Numbered from the stretch's first letter, positions 8,790 through 18,580 are shown. The stretch is 64,000 nucleotides of DNA from CAVPOO01 sp963707015 (GCA_963707015.1 CAVPOO010000009.1:124001-188000); one strand, 5' to 3'. Program-made: numbers and translations. Notes: generated from the letters alone by a model not told the origin.

Positions 8790-9102
8790 TTCAGAATACA
8801 AGAAGACAGAATTCAGAATTCAGAATACAGAAGACAGGAAACAGAATACAGAATACAGGAGGCAGGAGGCAGGAGGCAGGAGGCAGGAGGCAGGAGGCAG
8901 GAGTGAGGGGTGAGGGGTGAGGGGTGAGGAGTGAGGGGTGAGGAGTCAGGCGACAGAAGCCAGAAGCCAGAAGTCAGAATCCAGAAGACAGAAGACAGAA
9001 GACAGAACGACAGAACGCAGAAGGCAGAACGCAGAAGGCAGAAGGCAGGCGTTGAGGTTCGGGACATTCTGGATTCTGGCTTCTGGATTCTGGGTACTGA
9101 AC
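8790..9102. repeat. Degenerate 7-bp repeat array 1
   Basis: About 300 bp of heptamer-periodic sequence. Units drift along the array: CAGAATA/CAGAAGA, then CAGGAGG, then GTGAGGG, then GCCAGAA and GACAGAA, then CGCAGAA/GGCAGAA. The last ~45 bases carry the same heptamers inverted (TTCTGGA, TTCTGGC), so the array can fold back. The left edge follows a run of six G and ATTCAGAA. The right edge has a GGCGTTGAGGTTCGGGACAT motif shared in form with other arrays. It separates arfB from rhlE. Confidence 0.9.
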
Positions 9103-9220
9103 GCTGTGTTCATCGCGACAGTACCCGTCCTGGCCAGGGGTTGTGCTTCCGGGCGGGTTCCAGGGAACGACGGATGCCGCTGAGGCGGCTCAAATAAGTA
9201 CCGCTGAATCCTGCGATTTC

Positions 9221-9229
9221 TGGTATAGT
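9221..9229 (+). promoter_or_regulatory. Extended -10 promoter for rhlE
   Basis: TGGTATAGT gives a TATAGT -10 box at 9224-9229 preceded by the TG of an extended -10. No good -35 is visible, which is tolerated by extended -10 promoters. Transcription from here would leave a ~125-base leader before rhlE. The same TGGTATAGT appears before the three-gene operon at 40407. Confidence 0.5.
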
Positions 9230-9237
9230 GCACGCTT

Positions 9238-9268
9238 GCCGGCGCACTTCGGTCTGCGCCCGGCTTTT
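9238..9268 (+). promoter_or_regulatory. Hairpin plus T-run in the rhlE leader (possible attenuator)
   Basis: GCCGGCGCA at 9238-9246 pairs with TGCGCCCGGC at 9255-9264 (one bulge) and is followed by TTTT. Placed right after the -10 box and ~100 bases before rhlE, it looks like a short terminator or attenuator in the untranslated leader. Confidence 0.45.
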
Positions 9269-9363
9269 CGGTAGGCCACTGCGGCTCGCCTCTAAACTAT
9301 CCCGCCTAAGACCGTCTCGGGGCGATGCGCCCCGTTCAGGCCAATCCAGGAGCAATACAACAC

Positions 9364-10728
9364 ATGTCATTTGATAGCCTCGGTCTGTCGGCCGAATTAC
9401 AGCGTGCCGTCGCCGAACAGGGTTACACTAAACCCACGCCTGTGCAGCGCCAGGCGATCCCGGTCATCCTCGAGGGGCGGGACATTCTGGCCGGCGCGCA
9501 AACCGGCACGGGCAAGACGGCAGGTTTCACCCTGCCTCTGCTGCAACGCTTGAACCGTCGATCCCCGGTCAACGGCCGGCGCAGCATCCGGGCCCTGATT
9601 TTGACCCCGACGCGCGAGCTCGCCGCCCAGGTGGGCGCGAGTGTGAACACCTATGGCAGACACCTGCCACTGAAATCCACCGTCATCTTCGGCGGTGTCA
9701 AGATCAATCCGCAGATCGCGGCCCTGCGCGGCGGTGTGGATATCGTGGTCGCGACACCGGGACGTCTGCTGGATCACGTCGGGCAGAAGACGCTGGACCT
9801 CTCGCGGGTCGAGATGCTGGTGCTGGACGAAGCGGACCGCATGCTGGATATGGGTTTCATTCGCGACATCCGCAGGATTCTCGCACTGCTGCCACCCGGC
9901 GGTCGCGGCGGCCGGCAAAACCTGCTGTTCTCCGCAACCTTCCCGAATGAGATCAGGCGGCTCGCCGACGAGCTTCTGGACTCACCGGCGCTGATCGAGG
10001 TCGCCCGCCCTAACGCCGACTGCGAACTGGTCGCGCAGGTGGTTCACCCGGTGGATCGTGTGCGCAAGCGCGAGCTGCTTTCATTCATGATCGGTTCGCA
10101 GGATTGGCGGCAGGTGCTGGTGTTCACGCGCACCAAACACGGCGCCAACCGTCTTTCCAGCCAGCTCGCGGTTGACGGGATCAGCGCCGCGGCGATTCAT
10201 GGCAACAAGACACAGGGGGCGCGTACGCGGGCTCTGGCGGACTTCAAACAGGGTGCGGTGCGGGTACTGGTGGCGACCGACATTGCCGCGCGCGGGCTGG
10301 ACATCGACCAGCTGCCGCATGTGGTGAATTTTGAACTGCCCAATGTGCCGGAAGACTATGTGCACCGCATTGGTCGCACCGGGCGCGCCGGACGTGCCGG
10401 GCAGGCCTTGTCACTGGTGTGTGTGGACGAGCACAAGCTGCTCAACGATATCGAGCGGCTGCTCAAGCGACAGCTGCCGAAGGTGCTGGTTCCGGGCTAT
10501 GAGCCGGATCCGTCAGTCAAGGCCGAGCCGGTGCAGGAGCGACGCGGCAGCGGCGGCCAGCGCCCCGCGAAAGGGCCGGGTGCGAATACGGGCGCGAGTG
10601 GCCACCGGCACCCCGGGGGGCGTACCTCGGGTCAGAAACCCGCAGACGGCAAACGACGCGCTGCGCCGGGCAACGGTGCCGGTAATCGTCGTCCTGCGTC
10701 TCACCACAGGTCGCGCCGGGCCTCATAG
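9364..10728 (+). CDS. rhlE: DEAD-box ATP-dependent RNA helicase RhlE
   Basis: This 454-residue helicase unwinds short RNA duplexes and acts in ribosome maturation and RNA turnover. The Q motif region is GYTKPTPVQ-x-QAIP. Walker A is AQTGTGKT, then PTRELA-x-Q, VLDEADRMLDMG, FSATFP, and in the second RecA domain ATDIAARGLDI and HRIGRTGRAGR. The C-terminal ~85 residues are basic and glycine/proline/alanine-rich, ending in HHRSRRAS, as in RhlE tails that bind RNA. The ATG at 9364 is preceded by AGGAG at 9348-9352. An upstream in-frame start at 9325 lacks support. It converges with the APC permease gene. Confidence 0.95.
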   Translation: MSFDSLGLSAELQRAVAEQGYTKPTPVQRQAIPVILEGRDILAGAQTGTGKTAGFTLPLLQRLNRRSPVNGRRSIRALILTPTRELAAQVGASVNTYGRHLPLKSTVIFGGVKINPQIAALRGGVDIVVATPGRLLDHVGQKTLDLSRVEMLVLDEADRMLDMGFIRDIRRILALLPPGGRGGRQNLLFSATFPNEIRRLADELLDSPALIEVARPNADCELVAQVVHPVDRVRKRELLSFMIGSQDWRQVLVFTRTKHGANRLSSQLAVDGISAAAIHGNKTQGARTRALADFKQGAVRVLVATDIAARGLDIDQLPHVVNFELPNVPEDYVHRIGRTGRAGRAGQALSLVCVDEHKLLNDIERLLKRQLPKVLVPGYEPDPSVKAEPVQERRGSGGQRPAKGPGANTGASGHRHPGGRTSGQKPADGKRRAAPGNGAGNRRPASHHRSRRAS

Positions 10729-10735
10729 CCGGTTG

Positions 10736-12031
10736 TCAGCTGCGGCGCCAATGGCGCGCCAGGCCGAGTGCCGCACCCGTCAGCACGGTGAGGATCCCGG
10801 CGCCCGCGGCAACCGGCCGTTCGCGCAGCACAAAGAACAGGATCATGGCATTGAGCAGGATGAAAACCAGCGGCGTGAACGGATAACCCCAGGTGCGATA
10901 GGGGCGCGGAAGCTCGGGCGCGTTGTAGCGCAGGACCATGACACCCAGTACGGTGAGCAGGGCCAGCAGGGTGAGGGTGAAACCGGCGTAGGAGAGCACC
11001 CCCTCGAAGGAACCCGTCGCGACGAAAGCCAGCGCGAGCCCCTGCTGCAACAGGATGGCGCGCAGAGGCGCCCCGCCGGCGGTGCGCACGGCAAGCGCCC
11101 GCAGTTGCGGCAGATCCTCGCCGATGACCTGCAGCACGCGCGGGCCGGCGAGCACCATGGCGCTGATGGTGGAGACCAGCAGCAGGCATAGCATCGCGCT
11201 CATGAGGATGGCGCCCCGCTCGCCGAACAGGTGCATCGCAGACAACGTTCCGATCTCGATGCTGCCGCTGAGCCTGGCCATCGGCACCGTCTTCAGGAAC
11301 ACGAAGTTGAGCAGCACGTAGAAGACAGTCACCAGCAGGGTGCCGTAGAACAGCGCGCGCGGGACGACACGCTGCGGGTTGCTGATCTCGCCGGCGATGT
11401 AGGTCGCGGCATTCCAGCCGGAGAAGGCGTAGGAGACATAGATCAGGGACACGGCAAAGGCCGGGCTGCAGATGTCAGCGAGGGTTACGAGTGGCGGTCC
11501 GTAGCGGACGTCGCCGCCGGTCGGCGCGGTCAGACCCGCGATACAGAAGAGGGTGATCAGCGCGATCTTGAAAACCGTGGTGATGACGTGAAAGCGCTGG
11601 CCGGTGCGCACGTTGACGGCGTGGAAGACAGTCACCAGCAGGAGGGTCGCAGTTGCGGTTACGCCCGGCGCGACGGGCAGGAAGCTCGTCGCATACTGGC
11701 CAAGCGCCATGGCGGCGAGGGCGATGGGCGCGCAAAAGCCGACGGTGACCGAGACCCAGCCGGCGACCACGCCCAGGACCGGGTGATAGATGCGCCCGAG
11801 GAAATGATACTCACCCCCTGAGCGTGGCAGCGCCGCCGCGAGCTCGCCATAGGACAGGGCGCCGCACAGCGCGATGACACCGCCCAGCAGCCACAGCGCG
11901 AGCAGGGCGATGCCATCCCGGATGTCCACCACCTGCAGTCCCAGTGCCGTAAAGACACCGGTGCCCACCATGTTCGCGACCACCACCGCGAAGGCGGTGT
12001 AAAAGCCCAGGATCTTGCGATTCTCATCCAC
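10736..12031 (-). CDS. APC-family amino acid permease
   Basis: A 431-residue inner-membrane transporter with about twelve hydrophobic segments. The first segment carries the APC signature (ANMVGTGVFTALGLQ), followed by GALSYGELAAALPRSGGEY, also typical of the superfamily. The most likely start is the GTG at 12031 (residues VDENRKILGFYT), with GAGG upstream; the longer open frame to 12217 has no support. Substrate cannot be read from sequence. The gene is divergent from the GFA-type gene with 211 bases between them. Confidence 0.88.
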   Translation of the reverse strand: MDENRKILGFYTAFAVVVANMVGTGVFTALGLQVVDIRDGIALLALWLLGGVIALCGALSYGELAAALPRSGGEYHFLGRIYHPVLGVVAGWVSVTVGFCAPIALAAMALGQYATSFLPVAPGVTATATLLLVTVFHAVNVRTGQRFHVITTVFKIALITLFCIAGLTAPTGGDVRYGPPLVTLADICSPAFAVSLIYVSYAFSGWNAATYIAGEISNPQRVVPRALFYGTLLVTVFYVLLNFVFLKTVPMARLSGSIEIGTLSAMHLFGERGAILMSAMLCLLLVSTISAMVLAGPRVLQVIGEDLPQLRALAVRTAGGAPLRAILLQQGLALAFVATGSFEGVLSYAGFTLTLLALLTVLGVMVLRYNAPELPRPYRTWGYPFTPLVFILLNAMILFFVLRERPVAAGAGILTVLTGAALGLARHWRRS

Positions 12032-12242
12032 CGGGAGCTGCCTCGCCGAGTTGCGGTGGACGTCTGCCACGCGCACGGTTTGTCCCGCAGCGTCTACACT
12101 TTGACATAGTACGGTGTGGTTCGGCGCTGCAGCAGCGACTGATCCGCCCGCCGGACAGCTTGCCCAAGCGCGGCGGGAAACACAACGCGGGCCGCGCCAC
12201 ACGGCACCAGGGTCCAATCTCCCGACGGGGTGGAGCGCCGTT

Positions 12243-12797
12243 ATGCAACTCGAAGGTTCCTGTCACTGTGGCAGTGTCCAGTTCAGCGTCTGGTCGGCTC
12301 ACCCCTATCCCTACCAGCGCTGTTACTGTTCGGTATGCCGGAAAACCGCCGGAGCCGGTGGCTATGCGATTAATCTGGGTGGTGACTATGCGACGCTCAA
12401 GGTCCAGGGCAGTGAGCACATCAGCGTCTACCAGGCGAAGATCCCGGAAGCCAACGGGGAAATCCGGGAAAGCCCGTCGCGGCGCCACTTCTGCAGGCAG
12501 TGTGGCAGCGCGCTGTGGTTATGGGATCCGCGCTGGCCCGAACTGGTCCATCCGTTTGCCTCGGCAATCGACACCGCGCTTCCCACGCCGCCCGAGCGGA
12601 CACATATGATGTTGCAGTTCAAGGCACCCTGGGTCGAGGTGCATACAAGACCCGGCGACCTGGAGTACGGAGGTTATCCACTGGAGTCCCTGGCGCGCTG
12701 GCATCAGCGTCGGGGGCTCGAGGACCCGGAAGCCAGGCAGACCGGTCCGGCGAGGAAGAAGCAGACAGCGAAAAAGCGCCGCTCGCGCAGGTTATGA
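12243..12797 (+). CDS. GFA-family (glutathione-dependent formaldehyde-activating fold) zinc protein
   Basis: The 184-residue product has the zinc-binding cysteine pattern of the GFA fold: CHCG near residue 7, CYCSVCRK near 27 and CRQCGSALW near 80. Family members are often annotated as formaldehyde-activating enzymes, but most have no proven activity. The C-terminus carries a very basic extension (KKQTAKKRRSRRL), unusual for this family and possibly nucleic-acid binding (inference). The ATG at 12243 was chosen because conserved sequence begins right after it (MQLEGSCHCG). It converges with efpL. Confidence 0.85.
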   Translation: MQLEGSCHCGSVQFSVWSAHPYPYQRCYCSVCRKTAGAGGYAINLGGDYATLKVQGSEHISVYQAKIPEANGEIRESPSRRHFCRQCGSALWLWDPRWPELVHPFASAIDTALPTPPERTHMMLQFKAPWVEVHTRPGDLEYGGYPLESLARWHQRRGLEDPEARQTGPARKKQTAKKRRSRRL

Positions 12798-12847
12798 CAA
12801 CGTCGCGCGTGTCCTGGATCCCCTTGCTCAGGGACAGGGTTCAGGGA

Positions 12848-13411
12848 TCAGGCCCTCGCGATGAACTCCCGCGTCTCCACATTGATCTTGATCTTCTCAC
12901 CCGGCGTCAGATACTCGGGAACCTGTATCACCAGTCCCGTGCTCAGTGTTGCCGGTTTGGTGCGTGCCGACGAAGAGGCGGCTTTCATGGCCGGCGCGCA
13001 CTCCACAATCTCCAGCACGGTCGTGGCAGGTAATTCGATACCGAGCAGAACGCCATCGGCGATCAGGGCAGTCACGCCTTCGAGGCCCTCGCTGAGGAAG
13101 GGCAGTTCCTCCTCGATGGCTTCGTCGGCCAGGGTGTACTGCTCGTAGCTTTCGGTATCCATGAAGGTACAACTGTCGGTATCCCGATACAGCAGCTGCA
13201 CCGCGCGGCGTGAAATATCGATGCCTGTCAGCACGTCATCACCCTTGAAACTCGCCTCGAACTTCTGTCGGGACAGGATGTCCTGCCCCCTGACCTTGTA
13301 GAGCGTATTGCCGCTGCGCGATGACGCGGTCTGAACCTGCACCTGTTTGACCATGATAGGCTGCCCGTCCACCTGGAATACCGAGCCCCGCTTGAGTTCG
13401 TTCGCTTTCAT
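12848..13411 (-). CDS. efpL: Elongation factor P-like protein EfpL/YeiP
   Basis: A 187-residue EF-P paralogue of three domains. The N-terminal KOW-like domain starts MKANELKRGSVFQVDGQPIM, the OB domains include FMDTESYEQYTL, and the end is PEYLTPGEKIKINVETREF. The tip loop reads ASSRSGNTLYKVR, with Arg where EF-P carries the modified Lys, as in YeiP/EfpL. The family relieves ribosome stalling on difficult peptide motifs. I placed the start at 13411; the longer frame to 13849 only translates a 7-bp repeat array. There is no Shine-Dalgarno: the ATG is preceded by TTTTTT and then the array. Confidence 0.93.
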   Translation of the reverse strand: MKANELKRGSVFQVDGQPIMVKQVQVQTASSRSGNTLYKVRGQDILSRQKFEASFKGDDVLTGIDISRRAVQLLYRDTDSCTFMDTESYEQYTLADEAIEEELPFLSEGLEGVTALIADGVLLGIELPATTVLEIVECAPAMKAASSSARTKPATLSTGLVIQVPEYLTPGEKIKINVETREFIARA

Positions 13412-13417
13412 AAAAAA

Positions 13418-13647
<230 letters not shown>

Positions 13648-13835
13648 CTCCTTGGGTGCAGAACTGCCTCGTGGCACCTGCAGCCGCCCCACGAGAGACA
13701 GCAAGGCTGACATCGTTCCCGCCCATCCGAGGCGATTCTGGCAACAAAGACTGTCTGTTCACAGGCCGGCATCTATGGATTTTCCGCCGGCTTCGACTAC
13801 CATAGCGCCGGTGTTTGTGCAGCAGGGGTTTGAGG

Positions 13836-16736
13836 GTGCAGGATTTCATCCCGGGTCAGCGCTGGATCAGTGACACGGAATTACAGATGGGCCTGGGCAC
13901 CGTCCTCGCCGCCGAGCATCGCACCGTCACCCTGGTGTTCCTCGCTACCGGTGAAACCCGCATCTATGCCCGACAGACGGCGCCTCTGACCCGCGTGAGG
14001 TTCGGCCCCGGGGACCGGGTGCCCAGCCACGCTGGCTGGACACTCGAGGTGCAATCGGTCGTGGAACGCAATGGCCTGTTGACCTATGTGGGTACGGATG
14101 AGAACGGTCACCGGGCGGAGCTGGAAGAAGGGGAGCTGGACAATCATATCCAGTTGAACCGTCCGACCGAGCGACTGTTCAGCGGACAGATCGATCAAGA
14201 CAAGTGGTTTGAAATACGCTACCAGACGCTGCTGCAGCTCAACCGGCTTGCGCATTCCGATCTGTACGGTCTGACGGGCTGTCGCACCAGTCTGATTCCG
14301 CATCAACTGTATATCGCGCATGAGGTGGCCAACCGCTATGCCCCCCGGGTACTGCTGGCCGATGAGGTCGGACTGGGCAAGACCATCGAAGCCGGCCTGA
14401 TACTGCACCACCAGCTGTTGAGTGAACGCGCCGGGCGCGTGCTGATCGTGGTGCCGGAAAGCCTGGTGCATCAGTGGCTGGTCGAGATGCTGCGCCGGTT
14501 CAACCTGTATTTCCACATCTTCGATGAGCCGCGCTGCCAGGCCCTCGAGGAAAGCGGCGGTCAGGATAATCCGTTCGACAGCGAACAGCTGGCACTCTGC
14601 AGTCTGGAATTCCTTACCCGCCATCCGCAGCGCTTTCAGCAGGCCCTGGCCGGTGAGTGGGATCTGCTGGTCGTAGATGAAGCCCACCATCTGCAATGGT
14701 CACCGAGTCAAGTGAGTCCGGAGTACGCGATCGTTGAACAACTGGCGGCCGTAACCCGGGGCGTGCTGCTCCTGACGGCGACACCCGAGCAACTCGGCAA
14801 GGCCGGCCACTTCGCCCGTCTGCGCCTGCTCGACCCCGACCGTTTCCCCGATTTCAGTGCCTTCATGGCAGAGGAGAGCCGCTATGAGCCCATCGCCCGG
14901 GCGGTTGACGCCCTGCTGAATGAGCAGGCCCTGGATGCAGGCACGTTGCGGACATTAGCGGAGACGGTTGAGGAGGGTGACAACCAGCAACTGCTCGAGG
15001 CCCTGCAGGACACCGGCACCGGCGCACCGGAAAAGGCGGCCGCACGCCAGGAACTGGTGGAGCATCTGCTCGACCGTCACGGCACCGGCCGGGTTCTGTT
15101 CCGCAATACACGGGCCACGGTCAAGGGCTTTCCGCAAAGAAGGCTGAGTGCCTACCCGCTCCCGCTGCCGGCCGCCTACGCCCGCTGCCAGGCGGAATTT
15201 CAGGCCACCGGCATCGCCGACCCGCAACAGTTGTTGTGCCCGGAATTACTCTATCAGTCGGCTGCCGGGGCCGGCGACGCGCACTGGACCCGGATCGACC
15301 CCAGAGTGGCCTGGCTCGGCGAGATACTCGCGAGACTCAGATCCTGCAAGGTGCTGGTCATCACCGCCAGTGCCCAGACCGCGCTCGACCTTGCGCAGGA
15401 ACTCAGGACAGGGTCCGGCATTCATGCTGCGGTGTTTCACGAGGGTTTGAGCCTGGTGGAGCGCGACCGCGCCGCGGCCTATTTTGCCGACCCGCAAGCC
15501 GGGAGCCAGGTGCTGCTGTGCTCTGAGATCGGCAGCGAAGGCCGCAATTTTCAGTTTGCGCACCATATGATCCTGTTCGATCTGCCACTCGACCCCGATC
15601 TGCTGGAACAACGCATCGGCCGGCTGGACCGCATCGGCCAGACCGAAGCCATCAACATACACGTGCCCTATCTCGAGGCCAGTGCCCAGGCGATCATGTT
15701 TGAGTGGTATCACGCCGGGTTGGGCGCCTTTGAGCACACCTGCCCGGCCGCACAGACAGTTTTCGCCCGGGTCAGATCCGCGCTCGAAGAGGCCCTGCAT
15801 CAGGTCGATGCAGGCATCGAAGACCTGCCGGCGCTCATCGGCACGACCCGGACCTTACACGGGGAATTGAACGCCGCCTTGCATCGCGGTCGCGACCGTC
15901 TACTGGAATACAGCGCCTGCCGGCCACAGCTCGCGAACCGGCTGAGGGACCGCGCACTGCAGGAGGATACTGAAGCCAGCCTGTCGAATTACCTGGAGGC
16001 GGTCTTCGACTGTTTCGGTGTCGACAGCGAAGAACAGCGTGACGCGTGTGACCTTATCCGGCCCGGTGAGCACATGCTCACCCGCTTCCCGGGTCTGCCG
16101 GATGATGGCATGCTCATCACCTATGCAAGAGACACGGCGCTGGCCAATGAAGACGTGCAATACGTCACCTGGGAACACCCGCTGGTCAGCACGGCGATGG
16201 ACATGGTGCTCGGCAGTGAGCTGGGCAACACCGCACTGACCAGCCTGACGTGCCCGGGGGTAACACCCGGCACCTTGCTGCTGGAATGCCTGTATGTCCT
16301 CGCGTCCGCGTCCAGCGATGAAGTTCAGGCCAGCCGCTACCTGCCGTTGACCACGCTCCGTGTCGTGACAGTGGAAGGCCGCGACCAGCACGCTGCGGAT
16401 CCGGGTCATGACTTCATCAACCGGAACCAGGTGCCGGTGGCGACGGAAACAGCCAGGGAGATTGTGCGGGTGAAAGCCGCGTCGCTACACGCCCTGGTCG
16501 GCGACAGTGAACGGCTGGCACAGGCACAGGCGCCGCAAATACGCGCTGCCGCGCAGCGCCAGGCCGAACAGACACTGACCAGAGAGATCAACCGCCTCAA
16601 GGCATTGGGTCGGGTGAACCCCAATGTGCGGGGTGAGGAAATCGACTATTTCGAACAGCAGTTGCAGGCTGTGACGCAGGCGCTCGATTCGGCGCGGCTG
16701 CGCCTGGATGCGCTCCGGGTGATCGTCGCGACCTGA
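13836..16736 (+). CDS. rapA: RNA polymerase-associated SWI2/SNF2 ATPase RapA
   Basis: This 966-residue protein is colinear with E. coli RapA (968 residues), which recycles RNA polymerase stuck in post-termination complexes. The N-terminal Tudor-like region begins PGQRWISDTELQMGLG. The Snf2 ATPase has ADEVGLGKTIEAG (residues ~175-187), VVPESLVHQWLVEM, VVDEAHHL (~282) and LLLTATPEQLG. The second lobe has LCSEIGSEGRNFQFAHH and EQRIGRLDRIGQ. The C-terminus ends with LKALGRVNPNVR and LRLDALRVIV, as in RapA. The start is a GTG at 13836 with AGCAGGGG 7 bases upstream. The 0.4 kb upstream gap holds repeat array 2. Confidence 0.96.
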   Translation: MQDFIPGQRWISDTELQMGLGTVLAAEHRTVTLVFLATGETRIYARQTAPLTRVRFGPGDRVPSHAGWTLEVQSVVERNGLLTYVGTDENGHRAELEEGELDNHIQLNRPTERLFSGQIDQDKWFEIRYQTLLQLNRLAHSDLYGLTGCRTSLIPHQLYIAHEVANRYAPRVLLADEVGLGKTIEAGLILHHQLLSERAGRVLIVVPESLVHQWLVEMLRRFNLYFHIFDEPRCQALEESGGQDNPFDSEQLALCSLEFLTRHPQRFQQALAGEWDLLVVDEAHHLQWSPSQVSPEYAIVEQLAAVTRGVLLLTATPEQLGKAGHFARLRLLDPDRFPDFSAFMAEESRYEPIARAVDALLNEQALDAGTLRTLAETVEEGDNQQLLEALQDTGTGAPEKAAARQELVEHLLDRHGTGRVLFRNTRATVKGFPQRRLSAYPLPLPAAYARCQAEFQATGIADPQQLLCPELLYQSAAGAGDAHWTRIDPRVAWLGEILARLRSCKVLVITASAQTALDLAQELRTGSGIHAAVFHEGLSLVERDRAAAYFADPQAGSQVLLCSEIGSEGRNFQFAHHMILFDLPLDPDLLEQRIGRLDRIGQTEAINIHVPYLEASAQAIMFEWYHAGLGAFEHTCPAAQTVFARVRSALEEALHQVDAGIEDLPALIGTTRTLHGELNAALHRGRDRLLEYSACRPQLANRLRDRALQEDTEASLSNYLEAVFDCFGVDSEEQRDACDLIRPGEHMLTRFPGLPDDGMLITYARDTALANEDVQYVTWEHPLVSTAMDMVLGSELGNTALTSLTCPGVTPGTLLLECLYVLASASSDEVQASRYLPLTTLRVVTVEGRDQHAADPGHDFINRNQVPVATETAREIVRVKAASLHALVGDSERLAQAQAPQIRAAAQRQAEQTLTREINRLKALGRVNPNVRGEEIDYFEQQLQAVTQALDSARLRLDALRVIVAT

Positions 16737-16776
16737 TCGGGTCTGCCGCCCTGCGGACTCACAGCCGGAATGCGGG

Positions 16777-17787
16777 CTAGCGGGTCGATGTCGCGGGCGC
16801 CAGTCGAGCGGCAAGCGTCGTGATGTCTGAGGCGCCCGGCGGGTGCGGATCAACCGTCCTGCGCAGTGCCAGTTCGGCGGCGACACCCCGGTGATCCGAT
16901 ACCCTATCGGGGATCACGTCATACGAGCGGAACTCGAACTCCGGGGACACCAGTATCCAGTCGAGGCGCCTGCCGAGGGCCGGAAAGGTCGCGAGATCAT
17001 CCTGCTCCGGGCGGTAGGCGCTCAGGGCGAGTTCGCGCGTGATCAGCTGCAGTGCCGAATCCGGGTTCTGCCATTGCGTATTGAAGTCGCCCATGACGAC
17101 GACGGGTCGATTGCGCAGCCGCAGCGCCTGGATCAACTCGGCCGCCTGCTGGCGGCGTATGCGCTCGCTGGAAAATTCGAGGTGCACCGAGACGACGTCG
17201 ATCGCCAGTCCGGGTGAGCCGGGCCAGGTGATAGCGGAGACCACGAAGCCCTTAGGAGTAGGGGAGAGCACAGGGTCAAAGGTGACGGCCTCGGGCTGCC
17301 GCAGCCCCAGTCTGGACATCAAGGCCGTACCGTATGACAGCCCGAATCCCTCGGCATGCGCGCCATGAATGGACTGGGTGAAGGCTGCGTGATTCGCCAG
17401 GTAAGCAATGTGATCGAGATTGCCGCTCCAGAACGACGGTGCATCGGCCTCCTGCAAGGCGACGACATCGGGGGTTTGTGCCCGCAACACGCTGGCGATT
17501 GCATTCAGATTGTCTCGGGTCGTCCCGGAACGCTGCAGGGCCTGATGGAAGCCGGTTCCCCGGCCGTGGGCAACATTCAGCGTCATGACCTTGAGGTGGG
17601 CGTCGGGCGTCGCGACGCGATCTGAGGTTACGCCGTCTGCGTGTCCCAGTGACTGCACCGGCGGCACGCTGCGCAGCCTGGCCGTGGTGCAGGCCTGCAG
17701 CATCGATGCCGCAAGCAGCAGCGTGCACCCCAGGCCGGCCGTCAGGGCGCTTGGGCGTCCGCAATGTCGAGGGCGTGCTCCCAGCAT
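16777..17787 (-). CDS. Endonuclease/exonuclease/phosphatase-family lipoprotein
   Basis: The 336-residue product has a lipoprotein signal ending in the lipobox MLQAC (Cys33), so it should be membrane-anchored outside the cytoplasm. The rest is an EEP-fold hydrolase: TLNVAHG, VVALQEAD (metal Glu), VVSVHLEFSS, VMGDFNTQW, RRLDWILV and SDHRGVAAEL (catalytic Asp-His). EEP enzymes cleave phosphodiesters in nucleic acids, lipids or inositol phosphates; the substrate here is unknown. It starts 6 bases after the DUF5329 gene, so the two are probably co-transcribed. Confidence 0.85.
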   Translation of the reverse strand: MLGARPRHCGRPSALTAGLGCTLLLAASMLQACTTARLRSVPPVQSLGHADGVTSDRVATPDAHLKVMTLNVAHGRGTGFHQALQRSGTTRDNLNAIASVLRAQTPDVVALQEADAPSFWSGNLDHIAYLANHAAFTQSIHGAHAEGFGLSYGTALMSRLGLRQPEAVTFDPVLSPTPKGFVVSAITWPGSPGLAIDVVSVHLEFSSERIRRQQAAELIQALRLRNRPVVVMGDFNTQWQNPDSALQLITRELALSAYRPEQDDLATFPALGRRLDWILVSPEFEFRSYDVIPDRVSDHRGVAAELALRRTVDPHPPGASDITTLAARLAPATSTR

Positions 17788-17793
17788 GGCTGC

Positions 17794-18225
17794 CTAGGGA
17801 TCCTGCGTGCGTCGCGCGCGGTACTCTTCCAGCGCGCGACCGAGCCAGTCACTTGTCGCTATCTCCTCACCCTGCTCTGTGATGATCAGGTAGAGTTTGC
17901 CACTCAGCAGGCTGCGGGTCGCGCAGCGCGTGATGAAATCCTCGGGCGTGCGGATCTCGTCCTTGAAGTGCTCATATTTCCTGTGCATGTGCTCTGCCGC
18001 CTCGGCACCGCTATACCGTCTGGCATTGCGAATGAACGTCAGCCCGGACCCGGATACATGGCTGATCAGGTACTCGATGGTGGTGTCCAGCTGCTCGGTC
18101 TGAGTGGCCTCGGCGATCGCGGGTGCGGCGAGCACACTCAAGACTGCCGCGAAGACGCGGAACAACAGTGGAACGGCACGGATGCTGCGGATCAAGGGAT
18201 CCACGGCAGCCAGCGGTGTCGTCAT
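17794..18225 (-). CDS. DUF5329-family periplasmic protein
   Basis: A 143-residue exported protein. A hydrophobic signal (RAVPLLFRVFAAVLSVLAAPAIA) is followed by the DUF5329 pattern as I know it: EYLISHVSGSGLTFIRN, AAEHMHRKYEHFKDEIRTPEDFI and SGKLYLI, with a closing DWLGRALEEYR. Function is unknown. An ATG at 18225 gives a normal signal peptide, while an in-frame TTG at 18261 adds twelve residues. Neither has a clear ribosome site. It precedes the EEP lipoprotein gene. Confidence 0.75.
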   Translation of the reverse strand: MTTPLAAVDPLIRSIRAVPLLFRVFAAVLSVLAAPAIAEATQTEQLDTTIEYLISHVSGSGLTFIRNARRYSGAEAAEHMHRKYEHFKDEIRTPEDFITRCATRSLLSGKLYLIITEQGEEIATSDWLGRALEEYRARRTQDP

Positions 18226-18540
18226 CGGAAAAATCGCCAACAGGTATCTGGACCGGGTCAAACGGGGTTGTCACGACCGGCCGTGTTCGCGTGCAGGCGC
18301 TGATACCGCGAGGGTACGGCTGGACATGTAGTCGTGGCCGCGAGGATACAGCGCACCGCCCGATCGGTAAAGGATCCTGTTGCCTTGGCCTGCCCGCCGC
18401 TGTCTGCGCGGTTGCTGGCCCCTCGGGCTATGGACCCGTGCTGCTTTCCCGAAAGCGTCCACCTGGACGACACACAGGCGGGTTCCGGGGCATGAAAATC
18501 AGGGCGGTGTGAAGCCAGTCACAGTCCGAGCTCTGAGTGG

Positions 18541-18580
18541 TTGACGAGGCATAATTTGGGACTATACTCCCAAATTATGC
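18541..18580 (+). promoter_or_regulatory. Sigma70-like promoter overlapped by a perfect 13-bp inverted repeat
   Basis: TTGACG at 18541-18546 and TATACT at 18563-18568 are 16 bases apart, a good promoter pair. The -10 sits in the loop of a perfect inverted repeat: GCATAATTTGGGA at 18549-18561 and its complement at 18568-18580. Such an arrangement suggests a dimeric repressor occluding the promoter. It would drive the DUF5666 lipoprotein after a ~115-base leader. The 260 bases to its left hold no recognisable gene. Confidence 0.7.

Noticed and set aside
8790..9102. Array 1 (and the other 7-bp arrays) as a CRISPR array
   Set aside because: The period is 7 bases with no spacers of 30 or so bases, and no cas genes are near.
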